Origin: a virus
IMG/VR virus record: IMGVR_UViG_3300047477_000157
Location: 1 to 21,466 of that record
Strand: one strand, 5' to 3'
DNA length: 21,466 nt
The translations under genes were made by a program, and so were the position numbers. Positions 7,850 through 15,096 of the stretch are shown here, piece after piece. How positions within the stretch are numbered: position 1 is the first letter of the stretch; the number at the start of each line of letters is the position of its first letter. The notes under the pieces were generated by a model that was not told where the DNA came from, did no database searches, and saw nothing but the letters and a program-made list of their open reading frames with translations.

Positions 7850-9568
7850 ATGGTAGCGACAAATAAACTTGCAGCTGTGATGACAGAAGTGACTGGTGGC
7901 GGAGCTGGGGCTCCGATTGTTACCTCCATCGGCAATCTGACTCTCTCCAACACCACCCCAAATGGGAGAATTGATTACGGCGATACTCCATCCAGCACAT
8001 TTGCAGCCGGCGCTGGATGTATGGCGGTGAGCTTTGAGTTTACTGCATCTAATTATTTCACCACGCAAACTGCCTCTCACACGGCGATTGTACTTCGCCA
8101 AGATATGGCGCTTGCAGGACTTCAAGTTCGTGGGCAGGGGGCAATCTTCGGCGCACTCCTGAGCCACCCAGCAGCATTTTATCCAGAATCTTGGTTCAAT
8201 GGGGTGGGCACGAGCAATCGAGTATTTTTCGAGCATGGAACTTCCAGCGCGTTTGTAGTCGAAGATGGCAAACGATATCGCATGTGGATTGAGAGCCTTG
8301 TCGCAGCAGATGCGCAGAGGTATCTGCGGTACGCGGTGTGGAAATATAACACAGCAACTGCGCAGTGGGATCTTGGATTGGACTCTGGGCATGTGCTTGA
8401 CACGAATGAGGTCTTTGATCCAACAAAGACAGGGCTTGTCATCGGGCAGGTATTTGCTGACACCGGAGTTACTTGGAGCATTGCATTTGAAGATGTGCAA
8501 GTAATTTGGAGCGCCGAGAGCCTTTTAGGATATGCAAGTGCTACTGGATCAGAGGCAGTTCCGGGGCAGGTCGGAACTCTCTCGTATAAGAAAGTTCCGG
8601 GAACTCCTGATGTCGTAGCAACTCAGGGATTGAAGTTGACAGATGGAATTGCCATCGCTCAGAACTCCGCAGGAATCAACAGCGGGCAGGCGTCTCTGGT
8701 GGCAGTAAGGGATGCTAGTGCATCTTCCCAAGTTGGCACAACTGGCGCAGTTAATTCCACACTAGCCGCAATCGCCCACTCAGGAACAGTTTCCGCGTCC
8801 TCTGAGGCAATCATCTCTGCGCTTGGATATAACAATTCCCTTGATGCGAGCTGCGGAGTTGCAGGCAGCTTCACTCAGGTGGCAAATACCGCTACCGGAC
8901 TTAGCGGATCTCCCGGGCCGATAGGCGGAGTCTGGGGACATATCACGCAAGTCTTCGATAACACTTTCGGCGGCGAAATTGCACGCCCCTTGTGCGGAGA
9001 GAAGATTGATGTCTGGGTGTCAGGAGTTCAGGCGAATGCGAACGGTGCGTTGATTGCTTGTGGAGACTCCAAGAAGAATCTCACAGGAACGGCTTCTGCT
9101 AACGCAAGAGCAAAGGCAGGCCTGAAGATCTTTGGGCAAGACAATGTGTGGTGGGAGACTGGAATCTCTCTCACAGCATTCCAGAATGAGGGGCTGCTCA
9201 TTAGCAACTCAGGAACTAACACATTCTCTGGACAGAAAGCAGCGAATGCTGTGAAGGTGCTTGGCGATTATGCAGGCCCTGCGATCAATGTCGCCTCTAG
9301 CTCAGCAAGTTGTGGAATCGACTTCTCTTCTGCGAGTGGCTTTACTGGCGGCGTTGCAATTAAGATGTCCAGTAGCCAGAAGTTTGATCTTGGCACAGGA
9401 TATTCCTCTTGGGGAACGGTATCGGGCACTGTTGTTGGAGCTTCTTATGATGCAAGTCTCTCAGGCTGGCCAAATGATAACGCCACACTCTTCGGCTTGC
9501 TACGTACTTTGTATCAAGCATTTGGGTATATGACCATGGAACTAAAAGGGAAGGGGATAATTCGATGA
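7850..9568 (+). CDS. Putative tail fibre / receptor-binding protein with lectin-like N-terminal half
   Basis: This 572-residue protein starts at ATG 7850, two codons after the previous stop, with TGGAG at 7835-7839; a GTG at 7832 is an unlikely alternative. Residues about 30-225 look like a jelly-roll, concanavalin A/LamG-like domain (SVSFEFTASNYFT-like strand MAVSFEFTASNYF, RYRMWIESLVAADAQRYLRYAVW, WSIAFEDVQVIW). The rest is Gly/Ser/Ala-rich with short repeated beta-type segments, typical of trimeric beta-helical spikes (GVWGHITQVFDNTFGGE, GQASLVAVRDASASS), and ends with a short hydrophobic helix. It is the best candidate in the window for a host-recognition protein. I see no glycanase motif, and the domain call is by pattern only. 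Confidence 0.58.
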   Translation: MVATNKLAAVMTEVTGGGAGAPIVTSIGNLTLSNTTPNGRIDYGDTPSSTFAAGAGCMAVSFEFTASNYFTTQTASHTAIVLRQDMALAGLQVRGQGAIFGALLSHPAAFYPESWFNGVGTSNRVFFEHGTSSAFVVEDGKRYRMWIESLVAADAQRYLRYAVWKYNTATAQWDLGLDSGHVLDTNEVFDPTKTGLVIGQVFADTGVTWSIAFEDVQVIWSAESLLGYASATGSEAVPGQVGTLSYKKVPGTPDVVATQGLKLTDGIAIAQNSAGINSGQASLVAVRDASASSQVGTTGAVNSTLAAIAHSGTVSASSEAIISALGYNNSLDASCGVAGSFTQVANTATGLSGSPGPIGGVWGHITQVFDNTFGGEIARPLCGEKIDVWVSGVQANANGALIACGDSKKNLTGTASANARAKAGLKIFGQDNVWWETGISLTAFQNEGLLISNSGTNTFSGQKAANAVKVLGDYAGPAINVASSSASCGIDFSSASGFTGGVAIKMSSSQKFDLGTGYSSWGTVSGTVVGASYDASLSGWPNDNATLFGLLRTLYQAFGYMTMELKGKGIIR

Positions 9569-9729
9569 GCTCGCCTGATACTATTGTAATTCCGGTTGAG
9601 GTGTTTAATCAGTTGGCCTCATACGTTGCGGAACAGCCGGCCGTTCGCCTGATGGAGACGCTCATGAAATTGGCAGCTAAGCACAGAGAGGAGGCAGAGA
9701 ATGTCGCAGCAGCCTCAGCCCCCCAATAA
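9565..9729 (+). CDS. 54-residue conserved-type small phage protein
   Basis: This short gene begins at ATG 9565, overlapping the preceding stop (ATGA), with AAGGGG at 9551-9556 (spacer 8), and ends at TAA 9727-9729, overlapping the next gene by 29 bases. The translation runs MSSPDTIVIPVEVFNQLASY through LMETLMKLAAKHREEAEN to SAPQ. It resembles small proteins often seen beside phage tail genes: a hydrophobic IPVEVFNQLASYV segment, then a conserved-looking helix, then a charged tail. Its start, ribosome binding site and tight fit between neighbours support translation. The function is unknown. Confidence 0.68.
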   Translation: MSSPDTIVIPVEVFNQLASYVAEQPAVRLMETLMKLAAKHREEAENVAAASAPQ

Positions 9730-9961
9730 CTGCTCAGACAAGGAAAGCTGCCAGCTGTTAGATAAGCTGCTAGAGGCATTTCCTAACAGGGACACTGAAG
9801 GACATCGCCTGTACCATGAATCCATAATCTCTCGGAATCGTGACATTGGCGAGTTCTTCAAGAAGCTCACATTCGAGCTTGCTAAGTGGGGCCTGATCGG
9901 CCTCATTAGTTTCCTCATTTACGCAGCTTGGACTAAGTTCCTTCAAGGGCCATTCAAATGA
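9701..9961 (+). CDS. Small single-TM membrane protein, function unknown
   Basis: This 86-residue protein starts at ATG 9701 behind GAGGAGG (9686-9692). Residues 1-60 are polar with a DTEGHRLYHESIISRNRDI segment (31-49) and a basic helix. Residues about 62-77 (KWGLIGLISFLIYAAW) form one TM segment near the C-terminus, followed by a short basic tail (TKFLQGPFK). There is no N-terminal signal or lipobox. It has the look of small phage membrane proteins annotated as holin-like, but it lies amid tail genes, 10 kb from the holin and endolysin genes. A lysis, membrane-anchoring or DNA-entry role is possible; the sequence does not decide. Confidence 0.75.
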   Translation: MSQQPQPPNNCSDKESCQLLDKLLEAFPNRDTEGHRLYHESIISRNRDIGEFFKKLTFELAKWGLIGLISFLIYAAWTKFLQGPFK

Positions 9962-11466
9962 CGCAAATAGCTTACCGGGCCACTCTCTCAAATGCGATGT
10001 GGCCACAACGCGCTAGCAGAGTTTCTAGCACTGTTGTATCTCCGCAATACGAGTCTCTCTCTTCCCGGAAAGCTGAACTTCCTCCAAGTGAAGAGAGAGA
10101 CATCATTGCACCTCAGGTTTACTACGTCGAGAACGTACTGCCAACTTCGTACGGATTTGACTCAGTTGGCTATGTTCCAGTAGCCCCCGAGCCACTTGCG
10201 TTAGAGGTTGGTGAGGTGCTGATCAATACAGCAAAGGCGTCCTCTACCAGTTTGCCTCAGGTGCACTTTGCGCTCACCTCCGCCGGCTCGCTTTATATCA
10301 TGGCGCCAAATTTGCACGTGTGGAAAAAGTCAATCCACACGTTTGTAGTTACGGCGGACTCCTTCGTAACTGCTGCCTCCATGAACGATAAGATTATTGT
10401 GGCAGTCTCTGATGCAAGCACGCTATACCTATATGATGCAGTTACGAATGAGATTACTTTCGCCGGGATGGGAACTCCCGGATTGGAGGATGTGGATATT
10501 CAGGGGGTATTCTCCACAACCAACTACCTTGCTGTGTGGGATGCGGACACCATCTATTGGAGTGCGTTTGAGAATCCATTAGACTTTGTGCCGTCTGAAA
10601 TCACCGGGGCCGGCAATGGCATAATCATGGCTGGGCGAGGGCGCATTCGTGCGTGCGTGCCGACCACTCTGGGATTCATTATCTACTGCGAGCAGAATGC
10701 GATTGCAGCTCTCAGCACTGCTCGCTCAGACGAGCCGTTTACTTTGCGAGAGATCTCGGCGTCCGGAGGAATTTCTCACATCCGGCAAGTAGTTCCTGAC
10801 TGGAACTCAAACTCACATTACGCATACACAACCTCAGGCTTGCAGCAGATCACAAATACGGACGCGAAACCCTTTGTGGCTGAGCTGACGGACTTAATCC
10901 AAGGGCAGGTGATTGATTATCTGGACTCTGCGGGCCAGCTCATTACTGAAGAGTGGCCTCTTGGTGTCACTACCTCAGTTGCACTTGTCTTAGATAGATA
11001 CCTCTGCGTGTCATATAAGGAGCAGAGCGCAGTCGAGTACCAGTGGTGCTATGTGTATGACACATGGCTTCGCAGAGCCGGCAGATTAAAAATCTCCCAT
11101 TCGCAGATCATTGATTATTACAACAACCTCGCTGCGGTGTCTCGGCGCGGAGCTGTTAATGTCTTGCGCAGGTCAGGGCTGGCAGGCAACTTCGGCCTTG
11201 GGCGGATTGCGTTAGGGAAATATCAGCACATTCGGCAGCGCATGCTAGTTATCGACTCTGTTGATGTGGATAAGATGTTCGGCACCGCACTCTGCTCCGT
11301 GCGTAGCTCCCTTGATGGATTCACTGACTCCTCTGTATCCACAGGGCACAAGACGGGCGCGCGCTGGTATTTTTCTAATGTAGGCACGAATCACACAGTG
11401 CATTTGCGCGGAGATTTCTCGCTCAATACGATCGTGCTGCACTATCACATTCATGGGAGATCGTGA
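9958..11466 (+). CDS. Putative tail nozzle protein (beta-propeller, tail tubular protein B-like)
   Basis: This 502-residue protein overlaps the membrane-protein gene by 4 bases (ATGA). The beta-rich sequence is made of repeated blade-like segments: GSLYIMAPNLHVWK, NDKIIVAVSDASTLYLYD, NYLAVWDADTIYWSAFENP and TLGFIIYCEQNAIAAL. An early YYVENVLPTSYGFDSVGY motif (55-72) and the YWS-x-x-ENPLDF motif (200-210) are typical of phage propeller proteins at the distal tail. The role would be to form the nozzle below the adaptor ring that contacts the cell surface and gates DNA release. At 502 residues it is shorter than T7 gp12 (794). A 9-bp inverted repeat at 10316-10342 is probably chance. Confidence 0.66.
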   Translation: MTQIAYRATLSNAMWPQRASRVSSTVVSPQYESLSSRKAELPPSEERDIIAPQVYYVENVLPTSYGFDSVGYVPVAPEPLALEVGEVLINTAKASSTSLPQVHFALTSAGSLYIMAPNLHVWKKSIHTFVVTADSFVTAASMNDKIIVAVSDASTLYLYDAVTNEITFAGMGTPGLEDVDIQGVFSTTNYLAVWDADTIYWSAFENPLDFVPSEITGAGNGIIMAGRGRIRACVPTTLGFIIYCEQNAIAALSTARSDEPFTLREISASGGISHIRQVVPDWNSNSHYAYTTSGLQQITNTDAKPFVAELTDLIQGQVIDYLDSAGQLITEEWPLGVTTSVALVLDRYLCVSYKEQSAVEYQWCYVYDTWLRRAGRLKISHSQIIDYYNNLAAVSRRGAVNVLRRSGLAGNFGLGRIALGKYQHIRQRMLVIDSVDVDKMFGTALCSVRSSLDGFTDSSVSTGHKTGARWYFSNVGTNHTVHLRGDFSLNTIVLHYHIHGRS

Positions 11467-11966
11467 TGGGGTTCTCAAAATCCGGCACGACAGGGCAGAC
11501 TGAGGTATCTTCAGATAACCCAAATTACAACGAGTTCGTGAAGCTGTTCAATGCAATCAAGGAGCTCAACGGGAAGCTGAATGATTACATCGCCGGCGTG
11601 CAGTATACGGAAGCTGATCTCTCGTCGCTTTCGCAGGCTGAGCTTTGGGCGGCAGGATATTTGTATAAAAAGACTCTCGCTCCCTGCACAATCGGCATGG
11701 CGATGGGGATCTCTGGAGCTGACGTGACTCCGTGCGTGAAGCCAACAATCTACCCCACAGTGCTAATTGCCCTAGAAGAGAAGGCCGCTGGAGAGTATGT
11801 TAAGTTACAGGCACAGGCTAAGGTTCTCAGATTATTTGTGGGCCTGATTCCCGGAACAATCTACTACACTTCCACATTCGCGGGAGTGCTCTCAAATGTG
11901 ACAGGCGGCCAGAAGGTAGGTATCGCAATGTCTGATTCTGAACTTCTCTATATAGGAGCCATGTGA
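11466..11966 (+). CDS. Small virion protein, possible tail-tip or appendage protein
   Basis: This 166-residue protein starts at ATG 11466, sharing one base with the preceding stop, with GGAGA at 11456-11460. The N-terminal 50 residues are helical (NYNEFVKLFNAIKELNGKLNDYI). The C-terminal half is beta-rich, with YVKLQAQAKVLRLFVGLIPGTIYYTS and a final GGQKVGIAMSDSELLYIGAM block. This ending resembles terminal domains of small phage fibre or capsid-decorating proteins with a G-x-A-x-S-x-x-x-L-h-I pattern. Since it lies between the nozzle and internal virion genes it is probably in the virion. The exact role is unknown. Confidence 0.72.
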   Translation: MGFSKSGTTGQTEVSSDNPNYNEFVKLFNAIKELNGKLNDYIAGVQYTEADLSSLSQAELWAAGYLYKKTLAPCTIGMAMGISGADVTPCVKPTIYPTVLIALEEKAAGEYVKLQAQAKVLRLFVGLIPGTIYYTSTFAGVLSNVTGGQKVGIAMSDSELLYIGAM

Positions 11967-13429
11967 TGGCGGAACCAAATTTCATTCAGGATATCAGCTC
12001 CCTACTCTCTGCCATTCAGGCAGCTCGGGGAACAAAGAATACAACCACGCGCAGTAACAATGTTACCCCAGAGCAAGCGCAGGCTCTGATGCAAGATATG
12101 CTCAAGAGTTCCGGAGGGCTTCGGGATATTATCGCATCTCATCGCAGCTCAGGACTTCGCTCAAGTTCGGGGCAGCAGGCGGCAGTTGAGAATCTGATGG
12201 CGAAGGTGGCTGCGGAAGGTGCGAAGGCGAGTAGCAAAGAAACTGTCGTGCAGCAGGGAGCTGGCGTAACTCGCGGCAATGAGGCGAAGATTCTGGCAGG
12301 TCTGGCAGCGGCTACTCCCATCTTGAAGCCGATTGTCTCGCCTCTCTGGGATGCCGCAAGTAAGAAGTATCAAGATTGGGCATCAAGCGCATTTGGCTCA
12401 ACTGACACTGGCGCGGATCTTGTTGGCCCGTCAGCAGATCAGATCTCTGCATTTGATTCCTTCGGAACTCTTGGCACCTCTGGCGCAGATTACGCAGCAG
12501 ATGCAATCGATTACTCTGCACCTCTGTACTCTGAGGCATTCAGCACTTGGGGAAGTCTCGGCTCCAGCATGGTTGAAGATGCTGCGGTTGATTGGGGAGG
12601 TTCGGCAGCTTCGGATGTTGGCACATCTATGTTTGCTGCGCGAGGCGGGATGGTTGTAGATGCTGGCAAGATGCCAAGAGATGTGACCCCAAGAACTCTT
12701 CGCGTCACTCCTACAATCTCAAATGGATATGAGCCGGGAATCGGGCATCTTGGCGCGCCCGCTAATCCAAGTTACACAGCTCCGAATGAGGGAGATGGAT
12801 TCGGCAACCCGGGGTATATGACTCTGACGCCAACTCAAGTTGCACTGATGGCTGCCAAAGCAATCGCCAAAGTTGTGCAAGGCAATTTAATAGGGGCGGC
12901 GCTTGGAATTGGCAAGGATACTGTGGATGGCACAGAGGCTAATTACTTAGCGATGATGCAGGGAATTGGTAAGGCAAAGCGAGGGGCTCCGAATGTAGGA
13001 GAGCCTGTGCAAGATGCTGAAGTTATGAATCCTGATGCAGTGCTTGCCCCGGTTGCAATCATGCAGCAGGAAGCTCAGGCAGAACAAGCTGTGCAAAATG
13101 ACGCTCAGGCAGACTCCGGAGATGGCGGCGGGAATGGCAGCGGTGGCGATGGGGGCGGATTCGGATACTTCGGGGCTGTCGGCGGGTTCGGGCCTGCTGC
13201 TCCCGGCGGCGATGGTGACGGAGGCGGCGGGGGAACTGCAACTGCTGCTCGTGGAGGTCGCGTATCTGGAGATTCCAAACCCGGCGTAGATGACTCCCTA
13301 GTTGCGCTCGATGGTGGGGAATACGTAATCCCTGCTGACGTAGTTGCAACTCTCGGCGTAGATAAATTCGATCAACTGCTCTCCACGTTTGGATACAAGC
13401 CGCGGAGAGTGAAAGGAGTACCGATCTAA
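11966..13429 (+). CDS. Putative internal virion protein with Gly-rich linker
   Basis: This 487-residue protein starts at ATG 11966, sharing one base with the previous stop, with TAGGAG at 11953-11958. The N-terminal 130 residues are helical and Ala-rich. AARGGMVVDAGKMP lies at about 224-237. Residues 385-431 are very Gly-rich with repeated GDGGG units. The C-terminus has AARGGRV, then VDDSLVALDGGEYVIPADVV near 441-460, and DKFDQLL. This ARGG to D-S-hhAhh-x-GEYVIPAxVV pattern is known in phage internal virion and tape-measure-like proteins. It is the first of three consecutive large late genes expected to encode ejection proteins. The function is inferred from motif and synteny; no enzymatic motif is seen. 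Confidence 0.68.
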   Translation: MAEPNFIQDISSLLSAIQAARGTKNTTTRSNNVTPEQAQALMQDMLKSSGGLRDIIASHRSSGLRSSSGQQAAVENLMAKVAAEGAKASSKETVVQQGAGVTRGNEAKILAGLAAATPILKPIVSPLWDAASKKYQDWASSAFGSTDTGADLVGPSADQISAFDSFGTLGTSGADYAADAIDYSAPLYSEAFSTWGSLGSSMVEDAAVDWGGSAASDVGTSMFAARGGMVVDAGKMPRDVTPRTLRVTPTISNGYEPGIGHLGAPANPSYTAPNEGDGFGNPGYMTLTPTQVALMAAKAIAKVVQGNLIGAALGIGKDTVDGTEANYLAMMQGIGKAKRGAPNVGEPVQDAEVMNPDAVLAPVAIMQQEAQAEQAVQNDAQADSGDGGGNGSGGDGGGFGYFGAVGGFGPAAPGGDGDGGGGGTATAARGGRVSGDSKPGVDDSLVALDGGEYVIPADVVATLGVDKFDQLLSTFGYKPRRVKGVPI

Positions 13430-15096
13430 TGGCCTCAGTCACTGATAAGATCAGGGCAGCAAACTCGCAGAATGAGGCCTCCTTCGTGGGGGCTGTTTCT
13501 GCTACTGCTGATGCAAACGCCGCTGCTACCGCAGCTCAGAAAGACTCTCTCCGCGTAGCCGAAGCTGCTGGAATCTCTCTTGCAGGTGCTGAGAGAGATG
13601 CGGGAGTTGCAAGGCAACAAGGATATCAGGAAGTTGCATCTCAGTTGCGAGTGACTCCTGCAGATGAGAATCGTGTGCGCCTTGCCAAGGAGATTGCAGT
13701 CGCGCAAGATCAGATGCTTGCAGCGAACGCGGAACTGACTGGAATCGCGGCGTCCAATTTCTCTGACAATCCCCTCGGCTGGTTCGTGGATCAATTCCGC
13801 AAGCCGTATGTTGCAAGTGAGGCATCCGCGGCGAAACAGAGATTTGCTGACGCCACCACAGCATATAGCACTCTTGACTCAGTTGCGCAGAATGGATTCC
13901 AGACTGTAGATAAACTGAATCAGCTTGATGCCGGCAAGAAGTTCGATGCGCAGATTAAGCAAGTTCAGGCAGATACCTCATTCAAGGTAGCTCAGCTAGA
14001 TCATGAGGCTGCGCGAGATGGGCTTGCTGCTGCAAGAGATCTGTACCAAGTTGGCAAAGATGGCAATGCGCAGGCTTGGCAACAGTTGCAATATGAGACT
14101 CAGCAAAGGAATCATGCTGAATCAATGGCGATGCAACGCGCTCACTTTGCTGCATCTCAGGCAGATAAGAATCAAGAGAAGAGTTATTACGAACTTCTGC
14201 GCACTGGATACATTGCGCTCTCGTCTCCTGAACAAGCAGCCAATATCCGCGCCATTCCAGTTGAGCAACTGAAGGCGGCGCTTGCCGGGAATCCAACACT
14301 TCAAGGTGCTGCGTATAATGCCGGCGTGCAGGTAATGAAGAATGGTGGGAAGTTCCCGAAGCAGATCACGTTTGATTCTCAGTCTCCATCTGCCGCGCTG
14401 AATGTGGCTGAGCAAGTAGGCGAGCTGCCTAAGTCTCTGAAATGGGTGTCTGATATGAAAGGCGAGTGGGCAGCTCTTGGGCCTACAGCAATGACGGCTC
14501 GCGGACTTCGCCCTGATGGGCAGCTCATGCTGGAGATGGTCACAGATGGCTCTGGAAAGAAGATCCCCGCATCTGGAATCTTTGATTCTGCAGTAAATGG
14601 CTGGCTCTCAGAGAAAGCAAGAAATATCAAGGCGAAGGATGGCACGAATCCATTCATCGCTCCGCCACTCTCAGTGATTGTAGCAAACAATCCCGCCCTT
14701 GCTGAGCTGGCAACTGTGAAGAAGCTGCAAGCTATGGGAGTTGCAGGCGAGGATATTCGTGATGGAAAGATCGTGTTGAAACTTCTGGCTGAAGGCGGCG
14801 CTGATATCAATCAGACTGCGAAAGAGGTTGCTCAGATCTACGGAAACGCTCGCGCTGTATCCAATGATTTGAACAATCTCCGCGGGGTTGGAGTTTCTCC
14901 TCAGGTGCTGGGATCTGGATATGTGCAAGAGGGAGTGGATTACACGAGACCTGAGCGGATTGCTTCCGCCATGTCGAAGCTGAAGCTCCAGTCGATGAAG
15001 ATAATTCCTGAGGGGCTCCTTGGAGATGTAATGTTCAAGGTGAGCAGCGCTCTTGATAGAGCTACGGAAAGTCAAAAGGAACGAGGTCTCCGATAA
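13429..15096 (+). CDS. Putative internal virion (ejection) protein, helical
   Basis: This 555-residue protein begins in a TAATG stop/start overlap (13427-13431) with AAGGAG at 13413-13418. It is Ala/Gln-rich and helical through residue about 255, with a conserved-looking NPLGWFVDQF element at 114-123 and a long coiled-coil-like stretch from about 150 to 250 (KKFDAQIKQVQADTSFKVAQ, WQQLQYETQQRNHAESMAMQ). The second half is more mixed, with an Asn/Lys-rich region. No TM segment or peptidoglycan hydrolase motif is evident. It lies between two other ejection-protein candidates and is coupled to both, matching the T7 gp14-gp15-gp16 type arrangement. The protein would be carried in the head and expelled into the cell envelope. 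Confidence 0.7.
   Translation: MASVTDKIRAANSQNEASFVGAVSATADANAAATAAQKDSLRVAEAAGISLAGAERDAGVARQQGYQEVASQLRVTPADENRVRLAKEIAVAQDQMLAANAELTGIAASNFSDNPLGWFVDQFRKPYVASEASAAKQRFADATTAYSTLDSVAQNGFQTVDKLNQLDAGKKFDAQIKQVQADTSFKVAQLDHEAARDGLAAARDLYQVGKDGNAQAWQQLQYETQQRNHAESMAMQRAHFAASQADKNQEKSYYELLRTGYIALSSPEQAANIRAIPVEQLKAALAGNPTLQGAAYNAGVQVMKNGGKFPKQITFDSQSPSAALNVAEQVGELPKSLKWVSDMKGEWAALGPTAMTARGLRPDGQLMLEMVTDGSGKKIPASGIFDSAVNGWLSEKARNIKAKDGTNPFIAPPLSVIVANNPALAELATVKKLQAMGVAGEDIRDGKIVLKLLAEGGADINQTAKEVAQIYGNARAVSNDLNNLRGVGVSPQVLGSGYVQEGVDYTRPERIASAMSKLKLQSMKIIPEGLLGDVMFKVSSALDRATESQKERGLR

Noticed and set aside
7900-7915. 6-bp GC-rich hairpin early in the large fibre gene
   Set aside because: It is short and explained by Gly/Ala/Pro codons, with no sign of regulation.
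6491-9568. Diversity-generating retroelement acting on the fibre genes
   Set aside because: No reverse transcriptase and no template/variable repeat pair is visible in the window.
10316-10342. 9-bp perfect inverted repeat with 9-base loop in the nozzle gene (ACGTGTGGA / TCCACACGT)
   Set aside because: About one repeat of this size and loop is expected by chance in 21 kb, and it has no T run or gene-border position.
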